Part shown: positions 26,316 through 35,266 of the stretch, one piece after another
How the letters are laid out: each line of letters starts with the position of its first letter
Position numbering within the stretch: the stretch's first letter is position 1
Source of the DNA: Cupriavidus taiwanensis LMG 19424
GTDB lineage: Bacteria; Pseudomonadota; Gammaproteobacteria; Burkholderiales; Burkholderiaceae
NCBI RefSeq assembly: GCF_000069785.1
Contig: NC_010530.1
Location: 1,358,001 to 1,422,000, forward strand
DNA: 64,000 nt
Direction of reading: 5' to 3'
Made by a program: the position numbers and the translations under genes
The notes under the pieces: generated by a model
Databases searched by the model: none
Told to the model about the DNA's origin: nothing
The model's input: the letters and a program-made list of their open reading frames with translations, nothing else

Positions 26316-27231
26316 TACCGCCACGCCCAACCTTGCGGGCGCGCACGCGATGGCGCCCCGACTGCCGCGCAGGCCATTCGCCGGTGCAGCCCCGTGGCTG
26401 CTGTCGGCCCCGGCGCTGCTGCTGTTCTGCGCGATGCTGCTGGTGCCGCTGCTGCTCACGGGGCTGCTGTCGCTGCACGCCTTCGACGGCACCCGCGGCG
26501 TGCTGCCGGCGATGACCGCGGCCAACTATCTCGAAATCCTTGGCGACAGCTATTACCACGAGATCTTCCTGCGCACGGCCGGCATGGCGCTGGCGGTGAC
26601 GGTGCTCGCAGTGGTGTTCGGCGTGCCCGAGACGCTGATCCTGTCGCGCATGCGCAGCCCGTGGCGTGGCCTCTTCCTGATCGTGATCCTCGGGCCGCTG
26701 CTGATCTCGGTGGTGGTGCGCACGCTGGGCTGGGCCATCCTGATGGGCAACAACGGCCTGATCAACGAAACGCTGCAATGGCTGGGCCTGGTCGACGCGC
26801 CGGTGAAGCTGGTGTTTACGCAGACCGGCGTGATCATTGCGCTGACGCACGTGATGATGCCGTTCATGGTGATTTCGGTATGGGCTTCGCTGCAGAAGCT
26901 GGACCCGCAGGTCGAGCAGGCCGGCCAGGCCTTCGGCGCCTCGCCCTTCACGGTGTTCCGCCGCGTGATCCTGCCGCAGATCCTGCCGGGGATCCTGTCG
27001 GGCAGCATCATCGTCTTCGCGCTGTCCGCCTCGGCCTTCGCCACCCCGGCCATTCTCGGCGGACGCCGGCTCAAGGTGGTGGCGACGGCCGCCTACGACG
27101 AGTTCCTGAACACGCTGAACTGGCCGCTCGGCGCCGCCATCGCGGTGCTGCTGCTGATCGCCAACGTCATCGTCATCGTCGGCTGCAACCGGCTGGTGGA
27201 GCGCCGCTTCCGCCAGGTCTTCGAAGCATGA
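26308..27231 (+). CDS. ABC transporter permease 1, PotB-type
   Basis: A 307-aa inner-membrane permease with six TM segments. The EAA loop is visible as EQAGQAFGASPFTVFRRVILPQILPGIL. The start overlaps the ATPase stop by 8 bp and is followed by the second permease after 12 bp. An N-terminal stretch of about 35 residues (Ala/Pro/Arg-rich) is cytoplasmic. Confidence 0.94.
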   Translation: MPDTATPNLAGAHAMAPRLPRRPFAGAAPWLLSAPALLLFCAMLLVPLLLTGLLSLHAFDGTRGVLPAMTAANYLEILGDSYYHEIFLRTAGMALAVTVLAVVFGVPETLILSRMRSPWRGLFLIVILGPLLISVVVRTLGWAILMGNNGLINETLQWLGLVDAPVKLVFTQTGVIIALTHVMMPFMVISVWASLQKLDPQVEQAGQAFGASPFTVFRRVILPQILPGILSGSIIVFALSASAFATPAILGGRRLKVVATAAYDEFLNTLNWPLGAAIAVLLLIANVIVIVGCNRLVERRFRQVFEA

Positions 27232-27243
27232 GGAGCTGATGCC

Positions 27244-28038
27244 ATGCGCAAGAACGGTCCGCTTTCCCTGCTGTACCACGCCCTGTTTATCGCCTTCATG
27301 GTGGCACCGCTGCTGGTAGTGGTCGCGGTGTCCTTCACCGGCAAGGGCTATATCTCGATGCCCACTGACGGCCTGTCGCTGCGCTGGTTCCGCGCCATTG
27401 CCGATGCGCACGAGATCGTCGATGCGATCTGGCTGTCGCTGACGCTCGGGCTGGTCAGCGCCACCCTCGCGGTGGCGCTGGCGGTGCCCGCCGCGCTGGC
27501 GCTGGTCCGCCACCGCTTTCCCGGCCGCGGCGCGCTGATGGCCTTCTTCCTGTCGCCGCTGATGATCCCGCACGTCGTGCTCGGGGTGGCATTCCTGCGC
27601 TTCTTCACCACGCTGGGCGTGACCGGGTCGTTCTTCTGGCTCGCGCTGACGCACGTGGTGGTGGTCATGCCCTACGCGCTGCGGCTGGTGCTGGCCGCGG
27701 CCACCGGGCTGGACCGCGATGCCGAGCGCGCCGCGCTCTCGCTGGGCGCCGGCCGCTTCACGGCTTTCCGCCGCGTGGTGCTGCCGCTGATCCTGCCCGG
27801 CGTGGTGGGCGGCTGGATGCTGTCGTTCATCCAGAGTTTCGACGAGCTGACCATGACCGTCTCCGTTGCCACGCCGGGCACCACCACGCTGCCGGTGGCG
27901 ATGTACAACCAGATCGCCCAGACCATCGATCCGCTGGTGGCGTCGGTGTCCACGGTGCTGATCGTCGGCACGCTGGTGCTGATGGTGCTGCTGGACCGCA
28001 TCGTCGGCCTCGACCGCGTGCTGATCGGCAAGAACTGA
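27244..28038 (+). CDS. ABC transporter permease 2, PotC-type
   Basis: A 264-aa permease with six TM segments and the EAA motif ERAALSLGAGRFTAFRRVVLPLILPG. It completes the importer. The oxidase gene begins 12 bp downstream, showing that transport and catabolism share one transcript. Confidence 0.94.
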   Translation: MRKNGPLSLLYHALFIAFMVAPLLVVVAVSFTGKGYISMPTDGLSLRWFRAIADAHEIVDAIWLSLTLGLVSATLAVALAVPAALALVRHRFPGRGALMAFFLSPLMIPHVVLGVAFLRFFTTLGVTGSFFWLALTHVVVVMPYALRLVLAAATGLDRDAERAALSLGAGRFTAFRRVVLPLILPGVVGGWMLSFIQSFDELTMTVSVATPGTTTLPVAMYNQIAQTIDPLVASVSTVLIVGTLVLMVLLDRIVGLDRVLIGKN

Positions 28039-28050
28039 ACTCTGACTGAC

Positions 28051-29187
28051 ATGACCACATCCGATCTCATCGTGATTGGCGGCGGCCTGGTCGGCACCGC
28101 CATCGCTTACGGCGCCGCCGGACAAGGCTTGCGCGTCACCGTGCTGGACGAGGGCGACGATGCCTTGCGCGCCTCGCGCGGCAACTTCGGCCTGGTCTGG
28201 GTCCAGGGCAAGGGCCTGGGCATGGCGCCCTACGCCCGCTGGACGCTGGGCTCGGCGCGGCTATGGCCGCAGCTGCGTGATGCGCTGCGCGACGAAACCG
28301 GCATCGACGTCTGCCTGCGCCAGCCCGGCGGCTTTCACCTGTGCTTTTCCGAGGCGGACATGGAGGAGCGCCGGCAACGCCTGCAGAGCATCCAGGACGC
28401 GCTGCAAGGCGACTATCCGTTCGAGATGCTCGGCCACCGCGAGCTCGCGCAACGGCTGCCGGGCGTTGGGCCGGGCGTGGTCGGCGCCAGCTATACGCCG
28501 ATGGACGGACACACCAATCCGCTCAAGCTGCTGCGCGCGCTGCATGCGGCCTGCCAGCGGCGTGGCGTGCGCATTGTCGGCCGCCATGGCGCGCAATCGA
28601 TCACGCCTGAAGCGGACGGCTTTACTGTGAAGGCGGGCGCGGGCGGCCAGGCGCGCTTTGTCGCGCCGCGCGTGGTGCTGGCGGCCGGCCTCGGCAATCG
28701 CAAGCTCGCCGCGGAGGTGGGCCTGCATGCGCCGGTGGCACCGAACCGTGGCCAGGTGCTGATCGGGGAGCGCGCCACCCGCTTCCTGGACTTCCCCACC
28801 ACCTATGTGCGCCAGACCGACGAAGGCACGATCCAGCTTGGCGACTCGATGGAAGACGTCGGGTTCGACGATGGCACCACCGCCGGCGTGCTCGCCGACA
28901 TTGCGCGCCGCGGCGTGCGCAGCTTCCCCGCGCTGGCGGGCCTGAAGCTGGTGCGTGCCTGGGGCGCACTGCGCGTGATGAGCCCGGACGGCTATCCGAT
29001 CTACCAGGAAAGCCCCACCTGTCCCGGCGCCTTTGTCACTACCTGCCACAGCGGCGTCACGCTTGCCGCCGCGCACGCGCTGCGTGTGGCGCCGTGGGTG
29101 GCCGGCGGCGAACCACCGCGGGAGATCGACGTATTCACTGGCGACCGCTTCCTGAACTCCAACCAGACCTTCCACCATGCCCACTGA
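28051..29187 (+). CDS. FAD-dependent amino acid/amine oxidase, DadA/DAO-like
   Basis: A 378-aa flavoprotein of the DAO fold. It begins with IVIGGGLVGTAIAYGAAGQG, with the FAD ribose acid in TVLDEGDDALRAS and a DAO-type C-terminal block AWGALRVMSPDGYPIYQESP and FVTTCHSGVTLAAAHAL. Such proteins oxidise the alpha-amine of D-amino acids, glycine derivatives or opines. The next gene overlaps it by 11 bp, so its product is made in step with the three-subunit oxidase. It may be a second catalytic subunit with a different specificity. Confidence 0.88.
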   Translation: MTTSDLIVIGGGLVGTAIAYGAAGQGLRVTVLDEGDDALRASRGNFGLVWVQGKGLGMAPYARWTLGSARLWPQLRDALRDETGIDVCLRQPGGFHLCFSEADMEERRQRLQSIQDALQGDYPFEMLGHRELAQRLPGVGPGVVGASYTPMDGHTNPLKLLRALHAACQRRGVRIVGRHGAQSITPEADGFTVKAGAGGQARFVAPRVVLAAGLGNRKLAAEVGLHAPVAPNRGQVLIGERATRFLDFPTTYVRQTDEGTIQLGDSMEDVGFDDGTTAGVLADIARRGVRSFPALAGLKLVRAWGALRVMSPDGYPIYQESPTCPGAFVTTCHSGVTLAAAHALRVAPWVAGGEPPREIDVFTGDRFLNSNQTFHHAH

Positions 29188-29533
29188 TCGCCTGTTCAAA
29201 CGGTGCGCCACCGCCGGCGCGGATACCGTCACCATCGAATTCAACGGCGCGCCGCTGCGGGTTCCGGCCGGTTGCAGCGTTGCCGCGGCGCTGCTGGCCA
29301 GCGGCGTGACGCGCTTCCGCAACTCGCCGGTCAGCGGCGAGCCGCGCGCGCCGTATTGCATGATGGGCGTCTGCTTCGAATGCCTGATGGAGATCGACGG
29401 GCAGCCGAGCCGGCAAAGCTGCCTGGTGACCGTGCGCGAAGGCATGCGTGTGCACACGCAGGACGGCGCCCGCGCCCTGCCCCTGCCGGCGCCTGCGGAA
29501 ACTGGCCACGCAGCGGAGGTAGCCCATGGCTGA
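29177..29533 (+). CDS. Small 2Fe-2S subunit of an opine-oxidase/HcnA-like complex
   Basis: A 118-aa ferredoxin-like protein. Cysteine ligands lie in APYCMMGVCFECLMEIDGQP and QSCLV, the C-x4-C-x2-C...C arrangement seen in HcnA and the small subunits of opine and D-hydroxyproline dehydrogenases. It overlaps the upstream gene by 11 bp and the downstream gene by 8 bp. It would pass electrons between the two flavoprotein subunits. Confidence 0.87.
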   Translation: MPTDRLFKRCATAGADTVTIEFNGAPLRVPAGCSVAAALLASGVTRFRNSPVSGEPRAPYCMMGVCFECLMEIDGQPSRQSCLVTVREGMRVHTQDGARALPLPAPAETGHAAEVAHG

Positions 29534-30905
29534 GCATGACATCGACATCGCCATCATCGGCGCCGGCCCCGCCGGCATGGCGGCCGCGGTCGCGGCAGCG
29601 GCCAGCGGCGCGCGCGTGGCCCTGCTCGACGAGCAGGAGGCCTGTGGCGGCCAGATCTACCGCGGCATCCTGAGCGCGCCGCCCGAACGCCTGCGCATCC
29701 TGGGCCCCGACTACGCCGCTGGCCGGGCGCTGGCGGAGCGCTTCGCCGCCAGTGGCGCACAGCACATCACCGGTGCGGCGGTGTGGCAGGTCACGCGCGA
29801 ACACGCTGTGCATTACCTGCGCGAGGGCCGCGTCGCGACCTTGCAGGCGCGGCAGGTGATCCTCTGCACCGGAGCCATGGAGCGCCCGTTCCCCATCCCC
29901 GGCTGGACGCTGCCCGGCGTGCTGACCGCCGGCGCCGCGCAGATCCTGCTCAAGAGCGCCGACGTGGTGCCGGCCGAACCGGTGGTGCTGGCCGGCTGCG
30001 GACCCTTGCTCTACCTGCTCGGCTGGCAATACGTGCGGGCCGGCGTGCCGATCCGCGCCATCGTCGACACCACTGACGGTGCAGACTACCAGCGCGCACT
30101 GGCCCATCTGGGCGGCGCGCTGGCAGGCTGGCGCTACCTGAAGAAGGGCCTGGCGCTGATGCGCGCGCTCAAGCGCGGCGGTGTACCGTTCTACAAGGGC
30201 GCCACAGCGCTGTCGGTCGAGGGCGACGAGGCGGTACGGGCGCTGCGCTTCACCAGCCGCGGGCAGTCGCACCGCATTGCGACGCAGGCCGTGCTGCTGC
30301 ACCAGGGCGTGGTGCCCAACACCCAGTTCACCTGGGCGCTGCGCGCGGCGCACCGCTGGGACGACAGGCAGCTATGCTGGCAGCCGGTGGTCGATGACTG
30401 GGGCGCGCTCGACCTGCCGGGCATCTTCGTCGCCGGGGATGGCCGCGGCATCGGCGGCGCTGTTGCCGCCGCGCTGCAAGGCGAGCTGGCCGGGCTCGCC
30501 GCGGCCCATAACGTCGGCCGCGTCGACGCCGCGCAACGCGACCGCCAGGCCGCGCCGCTGCGCGCCGCGCTGCGCGCGCACCTCGGCATCCGCCCCTTCC
30601 TCGATGCGCTGTACCGCCCCAAGCCGGCCAACCGCGTGCCTGCGGACGACGTGGTCGTATGCCGCTGCGAGGAAGTGACCGCCGGCGCCATCCGCGGCTT
30701 CGTCGCGCTGGGCTGCAGCGGGCCCAACCAGGCTAAGTCCTTCGGCCGCTGCGGCATGGGGCCGTGCCAGGGGCGCCAGTGCGGCCTGACCGTGACCGAG
30801 ATCATCGCCGACGCGCGGGGCGTGCCCCCGCACGAGGTCGGCTACTACCGCATTCGTCCGCCGATCAAGCCCGTGACCCTCGGAGAACTGGCCAATGAAG
30901 GCTGA
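29526..30905 (+). CDS. FAD/NAD(P)-binding plus BFD-like 2Fe-2S subunit (OoxA/HcnB-like)
   Basis: A 459-aa protein. The pyridine nucleotide-disulfide reductase-like part starts with IAIIGAGPAGMAAAVAAAAS and contains a second GxGxxG-like site (VVLAGCGPLLYLLG) and ILCTGAMERPFPIPGW. The C-terminus is a BFD-like domain with four cysteines in VVCRCEEVTAGAIRG and GRCGMGPCQGRQCG. This architecture is diagnostic of HcnB, OoxA and the alpha subunit of D-hydroxyproline dehydrogenase. It overlaps the next gene by 11 bp. Confidence 0.9.
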   Translation: MAEHDIDIAIIGAGPAGMAAAVAAAASGARVALLDEQEACGGQIYRGILSAPPERLRILGPDYAAGRALAERFAASGAQHITGAAVWQVTREHAVHYLREGRVATLQARQVILCTGAMERPFPIPGWTLPGVLTAGAAQILLKSADVVPAEPVVLAGCGPLLYLLGWQYVRAGVPIRAIVDTTDGADYQRALAHLGGALAGWRYLKKGLALMRALKRGGVPFYKGATALSVEGDEAVRALRFTSRGQSHRIATQAVLLHQGVVPNTQFTWALRAAHRWDDRQLCWQPVVDDWGALDLPGIFVAGDGRGIGGAVAAALQGELAGLAAAHNVGRVDAAQRDRQAAPLRAALRAHLGIRPFLDALYRPKPANRVPADDVVVCRCEEVTAGAIRGFVALGCSGPNQAKSFGRCGMGPCQGRQCGLTVTEIIADARGVPPHEVGYYRIRPPIKPVTLGELANEG

Positions 30906-32052
30906 TAGCGGGGCCGATGCCGACGTGATCGTCATTGGTGGCGGCTTGCATGGCACCTCCAGCGCGCTTCACCTGGCACGCAAGGGGTTGCGCGTCACGC
31001 TGCTCGAGGCCGACTATTGCGGCCGGCACGCCTCGGGCGTCAATGCCGGCGGCGTGCGCACGCTGGGGCGCCACATTGCCGAGATTCCGCTGGCGCTGGC
31101 GTCGCTGGAGCTGTGGCACCGGCTGGCGGACCTGACCGGCGACGACGCGGGATTCGTGCCCAGCGGCCAGCTGAAAGTGGCCGAGACCGACGCCGAGCTC
31201 GACCTGCTGCGCCGGCGCGTGGCGCAGCTCGAAGCACTGGGCTTTACCCACGAAACCCTGGTCGACGCGCACACGGTGCGGGCCCTGGTGCCGTCGATCG
31301 CGCCCCATGTCACGGGCGCGATCTGGGCAAGCCGCGACGGCCATGCGCTGCCCTACCGTGCCGTCACCGCATTCCGTCGCGCCGCCGCAGCCGCCGGCGC
31401 GGTAGTCCATGAAGCCACCACCGCCGGACGCCTGGAATACGCGCACGGCCGCTGGCACGTGCACACGCCGCGCGGCGTGTTCCGCGCCAAACGGCTGGTC
31501 AACACGGCCGGCGCGTGGGCCGGCGCCATCGCCGCGCAGCTCGGCGAGCCCGTCCCGGTGGAGGCGGGCGGACTGATGCTGATGATCACGCACCGCGTGG
31601 CGCCGTTCGTCAGGCCGGTGCTGGGCGCAACCGGGCGCGCGCTGTCGTTCAAGCAGTTCGACAACGGCACCGTGCTGATCGGCGGCGGCCTGCGCTGCGC
31701 CGCCGACGCCCAGGCCGGGCATGGCGAAGTCGACATGCTGGGGCTCGGCGCCAGCGCGCAGACCGTCACCGCGCTGTTCCCGCACCTGGGACCGCTCGGC
31801 ATCAATCGCGCATGGGCCGGGGTCGAGGCGTTCCTGCCGGACCAGATACCGGTGATCGGACCGAGCCGGTCGGCGCCGGACGTGGTCCATGCCTTCGGTT
31901 TCTCCGCGCATGGTTTCGAACTCGGCCCGATCGTGGGACGGATCGTCGCCGATCTCGTCACCGAAGGGCGCTCCCACCTGCCAATCGACGCCTTTGCCGT
32001 CGACCGTTTCGACAAACCCCGCAGTGCCACGGCCGGCGCGCTGCGCGATTAG
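30895..32052 (+). CDS. FAD-dependent oxidase subunit, OoxB/HcnC-like
   Basis: A 385-aa DAO-fold flavoprotein starting with IVIGGGLHGTSSALHLARKG, with the FAD-binding segment LEADYCGRHASGVNAGGVRT and the C-terminal GINRAWAGVEAFLPDQIPVIGPS. This is the substrate-oxidising partner of the preceding two subunits in opine, D-hydroxyproline or HCN-type complexes. It is not a fusion and has no signal peptide. The exact substrate cannot be read, but the imine product is expected to feed RidA. Confidence 0.9.
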   Translation: MKADSGADADVIVIGGGLHGTSSALHLARKGLRVTLLEADYCGRHASGVNAGGVRTLGRHIAEIPLALASLELWHRLADLTGDDAGFVPSGQLKVAETDAELDLLRRRVAQLEALGFTHETLVDAHTVRALVPSIAPHVTGAIWASRDGHALPYRAVTAFRRAAAAAGAVVHEATTAGRLEYAHGRWHVHTPRGVFRAKRLVNTAGAWAGAIAAQLGEPVPVEAGGLMLMITHRVAPFVRPVLGATGRALSFKQFDNGTVLIGGGLRCAADAQAGHGEVDMLGLGASAQTVTALFPHLGPLGINRAWAGVEAFLPDQIPVIGPSRSAPDVVHAFGFSAHGFELGPIVGRIVADLVTEGRSHLPIDAFAVDRFDKPRSATAGALRD

Positions 32053-32097
32053 CTTCCAGCCGGCTCCCTTTCCAACTTTTCTCCCGAGGTCATACGG

Positions 32098-32451
32098 ATG
32101 AGCAATATCCAGCGCTTCCAGTCCACCAAACGCCTTTCCCGCCTCGTCGTGCATAACGGCGTGGTCTACGTGGCCGGTGTCACGGCCACCGAGCCTTCCG
32201 GCGATATCGGCGCGCAGACGCGCGACGTGCTGGAAAAGATCGATGGCTACCTCGCCAGCGTCGGCAGCGACAGGACCCGGCTGCTGTCCGCGCAGGTCTG
32301 GCTCAAAAACATCGACAGGGATTTCGCCGGCATGAACGCCGCCTGGGAAGCATGGATCCCCGAGGACGCCGTGCCCACGCGCGCCACCTGCGAGGTAAGG
32401 CTGGCGCGGCCGGAACTGCTGGTGGAGATCATCGTGACGGCGGCGGTCTGA
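32098..32451 (+). CDS. RidA family reactive imine/enamine deaminase
   Basis: A 117-aa YjgF/RidA protein. The catalytic Arg sits in VPTRATCEVRLARPELLVEI, the consensus end of the family. It closes the operon, 45 bp after the last oxidase gene. RidA hydrolyses 2-iminoacids released by flavin amine oxidases, which fits an amino-acid or opine oxidase operon. Confidence 0.93.
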   Translation: MSNIQRFQSTKRLSRLVVHNGVVYVAGVTATEPSGDIGAQTRDVLEKIDGYLASVGSDRTRLLSAQVWLKNIDRDFAGMNAAWEAWIPEDAVPTRATCEVRLARPELLVEIIVTAAV

Positions 32452-32484
32452 CGCCGCATCGCGCCAGCCCGCCATCCGGTGGCA

Positions 32485-32604
32485 TTACTCGCCGTACTGG
32501 AACAGCACGCGGCCCTCGCCCGGCACGCCGGCGGCCGCTTGGGCCTGCGTCATCGCGCCGGCCATGGCCGCCACGGCCATCCATAGCGCAATCAGCCGCT
32601 TCAT
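32485..32604 (-). CDS. Putative 39-aa secreted peptide coupled to the SRPBCC gene
   Basis: Its ATG (32604) overlaps the upstream SRPBCC stop by 4 bp, so translation would be coupled. The sequence reads as a Sec signal (MKRLIALWMAVAAMAGAMTQ) with cleavage after AQA, leaving about 15 residues (AGVPGEGRVLFQYGE). It may be a small exported peptide or the surviving N-terminus of a lost periplasmic protein. The signal makes it likelier than a chance frame. Confidence 0.45.
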   Translation of the reverse strand: MKRLIALWMAVAAMAGAMTQAQAAAGVPGEGRVLFQYGE

Positions 32605-33026
32605 GACGCCGCCCCGGCCAGCGTCGCTTGCAGGGCTGTCAAGCCATCGCGATAGATGCCCTCGAACAGCCGCGATGCCTCGTCGTCGCTCACGCCGGCC
32701 GGCGTGAACTGGCCGGACCATTCGACGCGCGCGGCCTGGTCCCCGTCGATGCCGACCACGCGCAGCGTGGAGCGGTAGCCGGTGACCGGGAACGGCGCCT
32801 TCAGGATCGAGTAGGTGTAGCTGCGCGCGCCCTGGTCAAAGGCCTCGAGACGTTCGACGATGGCGTCGCCGTCCGGATTGACGAGGCTGCGCACCCGGCC
32901 GCCCTCGCTCAGCTCGCTTTTGGGGATATACGGCAGCCAGTCGGGCAGCGAATCGAAGCCGCCAATCAGTTGCCAGACGCGGTCCGGTGCTACCGGCAGC
33001 GTGATCGTTGCAGAAGCTTGTGCCAT
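32601..33026 (-). CDS. SRPBCC (polyketide cyclase/START-like) small protein
   Basis: A 141-aa protein. It opens with the family block ATITLPVAPDRVWQLIGGFD followed by SLPDWLPYIPKSELSEGG, the ligand-cavity helix-grip fold of the Polyketide_cyc2 group, and RSTLRVVGIDGDQAARVEWS. The ATG at 33026 is used because the first beta strand follows. The gene is 32 bp downstream of an aldo/keto reductase in the same direction. A hydrophobic ligand is likely but unknown. Confidence 0.85.
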   Translation of the reverse strand: MAQASATITLPVAPDRVWQLIGGFDSLPDWLPYIPKSELSEGGRVRSLVNPDGDAIVERLEAFDQGARSYTYSILKAPFPVTGYRSTLRVVGIDGDQAARVEWSGQFTPAGVSDDEASRLFEGIYRDGLTALQATLAGAAS

Positions 33027-33058
33027 GATGAACTCCTTGAATCGAATGGGGTCCCGGA

Positions 33059-34078
33059 TCAGTTGCTGTCGCCAGGCAGCGGCGCATTTGCTGCGACCAG
33101 ATGCTGCTCGCGCAGCTCGCGCCAGAAATCGGCGGGGATGACCGCCTTCAGCGCGGCGGTGTCTTCTGCGATACGCTCGGGCCGGCTTGCACCCGGGATC
33201 ACGGCGGCGACCGCCGGGTTGGCCAGCACGAACTGCAGCGCGGCGGCCTTGATGCTGACGCCGTGGCGTTGCGCGATCGCCTTGATGCGCTCGACCTTGC
33301 TGATGATCTCGGGCGGCGCCTTCTGGTACTCGAAGTGCGAGCCGCCGGCCAGGATGCCCGAGCTGTACGGGCCGCCGACCACGATCTCGGTCTTGCGCTC
33401 CGCGGCCTTCGGCATCAGGCGCTGCAGCGCGCGCTCGTGGTCGAGCAGCGAATAGCGGCCCGCCAGCAGGAAGCCGTCCGGCTCCACTTCGGTCAGGTCC
33501 AGCGTTAGTTCGATCGGCTCGACGCGGTTCACGCCCAGGCCCCAGGCCTTGATCACGCCCTCTTCGCGCAGCCGGGTCAGCACCTTGAAAGCGCCCTTGC
33601 GGGCCGTCTCGAAATAGGCCAACCACTCGTCGCCGTAGAAGTCCTGGGCGATGTCGTGGACCCACACGATGTCGAGGCGGTCGGCCTTCATCCGCTTCAG
33701 GCTGTCTTCGATCGAGCGCAGCGTGGCGTCCGCCGAGTAGTCGTTGACCAGCTTGTTCGGGCGGCCGGCGGCAAACAGGCCACTTTTCTCGCCCAGCGCC
33801 CGCGCGCTGGCGTCCTCGACTTCGTCCAGGATCAGGCGGCCGACCTTGGTGCTGAGCACGTATTCGTCGCGCGGGTGCCGGGACAGCGCTTCGCCCAGCC
33901 GGATCTCGGCCAGGCCCGCGCCGTAAAACGGCGCGGTGTCGTAGTAGCGCACGCCCTGCGCCCAGGCCGCGTCCACGGTGGCCTGCGCCTCGGCTTCCGG
34001 GATGTCGCGGAACATATTGCCCAGCGGGGCGGTGCCAAAGCCGAGCACGTTGCCGGCCAGTTTGTCCTTGATGCTCAT
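33059..34078 (-). CDS. Aldo/keto reductase, D-threo-aldose (L-fucose) dehydrogenase type
   Basis: A 339-aa AKR. Signatures include VRYYDTAPFYGAGLAEIRLG (catalytic Asp/Tyr), the Lys in VLSTKVGRLILD, the His in IVWVHDIAQDF, and VIPGASRPERIAED at the NADP-binding end. The residues resemble the L-fucose/D-threo-aldose dehydrogenase clade. It is divergent from a LysR gene (125-bp gap with an AAGTCT/AGACTT dyad at 34129-34159). Substrate unproven. Confidence 0.88.
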   Translation of the reverse strand: MSIKDKLAGNVLGFGTAPLGNMFRDIPEAEAQATVDAAWAQGVRYYDTAPFYGAGLAEIRLGEALSRHPRDEYVLSTKVGRLILDEVEDASARALGEKSGLFAAGRPNKLVNDYSADATLRSIEDSLKRMKADRLDIVWVHDIAQDFYGDEWLAYFETARKGAFKVLTRLREEGVIKAWGLGVNRVEPIELTLDLTEVEPDGFLLAGRYSLLDHERALQRLMPKAAERKTEIVVGGPYSSGILAGGSHFEYQKAPPEIISKVERIKAIAQRHGVSIKAAALQFVLANPAVAAVIPGASRPERIAEDTAALKAVIPADFWRELREQHLVAANAPLPGDSN

Positions 34079-34128
34079 GACTGCTCCACAAATCAAGTTG
34101 GGGTGAAGGCAGTCTAGGGGGACCAGTT

Positions 34129-34159
34129 AAGTCTGTCCAAGACGGAATACGAAAGACTT
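34129..34159. promoter_or_regulatory. Dyad in the AKR/lysR divergent promoter
   Basis: AAGTCT (34129-34134) and AGACTT (34154-34159) are 6-bp arms 19 nt apart between the divergent starts at 34078 and 34204. This spacing suits a LysR regulatory binding region. Confidence 0.4.
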
Positions 34160-34203
34160 GATACCCTGTAGGTCTGACTTCCGCGTATCAATCAGGACCA
34201 CAC

Positions 34204-35130
34204 ATGCTGGATATCCGCCAACTTCACTATTTCGTCGCCGTGGCCGAGGAAGAGCACGTCGGCCGCGCCGCCGAGCGCCTTCATATCTCTCAATCGCCAC
34301 TTAGCCGGCAGATCGCCCAGCTCGAAGAGAAGCTGGGGCTGGTGCTGTTCGAGCGCTCCCAGCAGCGCATACGCCTTACGCGCGACGGCCGCACCTTCCT
34401 GGCGGAAACCCGGGCTTTCCTGACCCACGGCACCCGGCTCGAATCGCTGGCCCGGCGGCTCGGGCGCGGTGATGAAGGCGGCCTGTGCATCGGCTACCTC
34501 GAGTACGCGATGCACTCCGGCATCCTGCCGGGCGCGCTGCGCGAGCTGCGCCAGGACCGGCCCGCCGTCCATATCGCGCTGTACAACCAGCAGTCCGCAG
34601 TCCAGCTCGAGGGACTGCGCCAGCGCAGCCTGGATATCGCACTGGTGTGCGAGCCGCCCCTGCCCGACGATGCGGATCTCGAGGCGGCCCAGGTGCTCAA
34701 CGACCCGATGCTGCTGGCGCTGCCCGAGGGCCACCCGCTTGCCGCGGCACAGTCGCTCACCCCGGCCGACCTCGGCGCACAGAAGTGGATCGGCGTGATG
34801 CACCAGGAAACCGCGCTGCGGCATGACGCCTTCATCGCGGCCTGCGCCAGGGCGGGTTTTACTCCCACCATCACCATGGAAGCGACCGAGCCGCTGGCCG
34901 CGTTGGGGCTGGTGGCCGCGGGGCTCGGCGTGACCACGATCCAGCGGAGCCTGCGTCATCAGGCACCGGCCGGGGTGGTGCTGCACGAACTGTCGTGGCT
35001 CGACTACCGCATCCCGTTGTGGGCGGCCTGGCACAGGGTCAACCTGCGGCCGCTGGTCGAGATCTTCCGCAAGACCTTGCTGCAGACGAGCATGATGGCC
35101 ACCGCGCACGCCGCGGCACAGGCAGCGTGA
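34204..35130 (+). CDS. LysR family regulator of the aldo/keto reductase operon
   Basis: A 308-aa LTTR in the BenM/CatM/CbbR-like group (MLDIRQLHYFVAVAEEEHVG, then AAERLHISQSPLSRQIAQLE). The effector domain carries LDIALVCEPPLPDDADLE. It is transcribed away from the AKR-SRPBCC-peptide operon, which it probably controls. No effector can be assigned. Confidence 0.93.
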   Translation: MLDIRQLHYFVAVAEEEHVGRAAERLHISQSPLSRQIAQLEEKLGLVLFERSQQRIRLTRDGRTFLAETRAFLTHGTRLESLARRLGRGDEGGLCIGYLEYAMHSGILPGALRELRQDRPAVHIALYNQQSAVQLEGLRQRSLDIALVCEPPLPDDADLEAAQVLNDPMLLALPEGHPLAAAQSLTPADLGAQKWIGVMHQETALRHDAFIAACARAGFTPTITMEATEPLAALGLVAAGLGVTTIQRSLRHQAPAGVVLHELSWLDYRIPLWAAWHRVNLRPLVEIFRKTLLQTSMMATAHAAAQAA

Positions 35131-35266
35131 GGCGCACCGGGTATGGCGCGGCAACGCTGGTCGGGATCCGTTGGCTGCCGCGCAGCGGCGTCCTTGACAC
35201 CCACGCTATCCCGCCTCTAATAGCCTTAGGTACCGTCAAGCTGGTCCACGACGGCCAGGAGGCGAC

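Noticed and set aside
24180-28125. Long minus-strand open frames opposite the ABC importer genes
   Set aside because: Their composition (Gln/His/Arg/Ala-rich, no motifs) and full overlap with well-supported transporter genes mark them as shadows.
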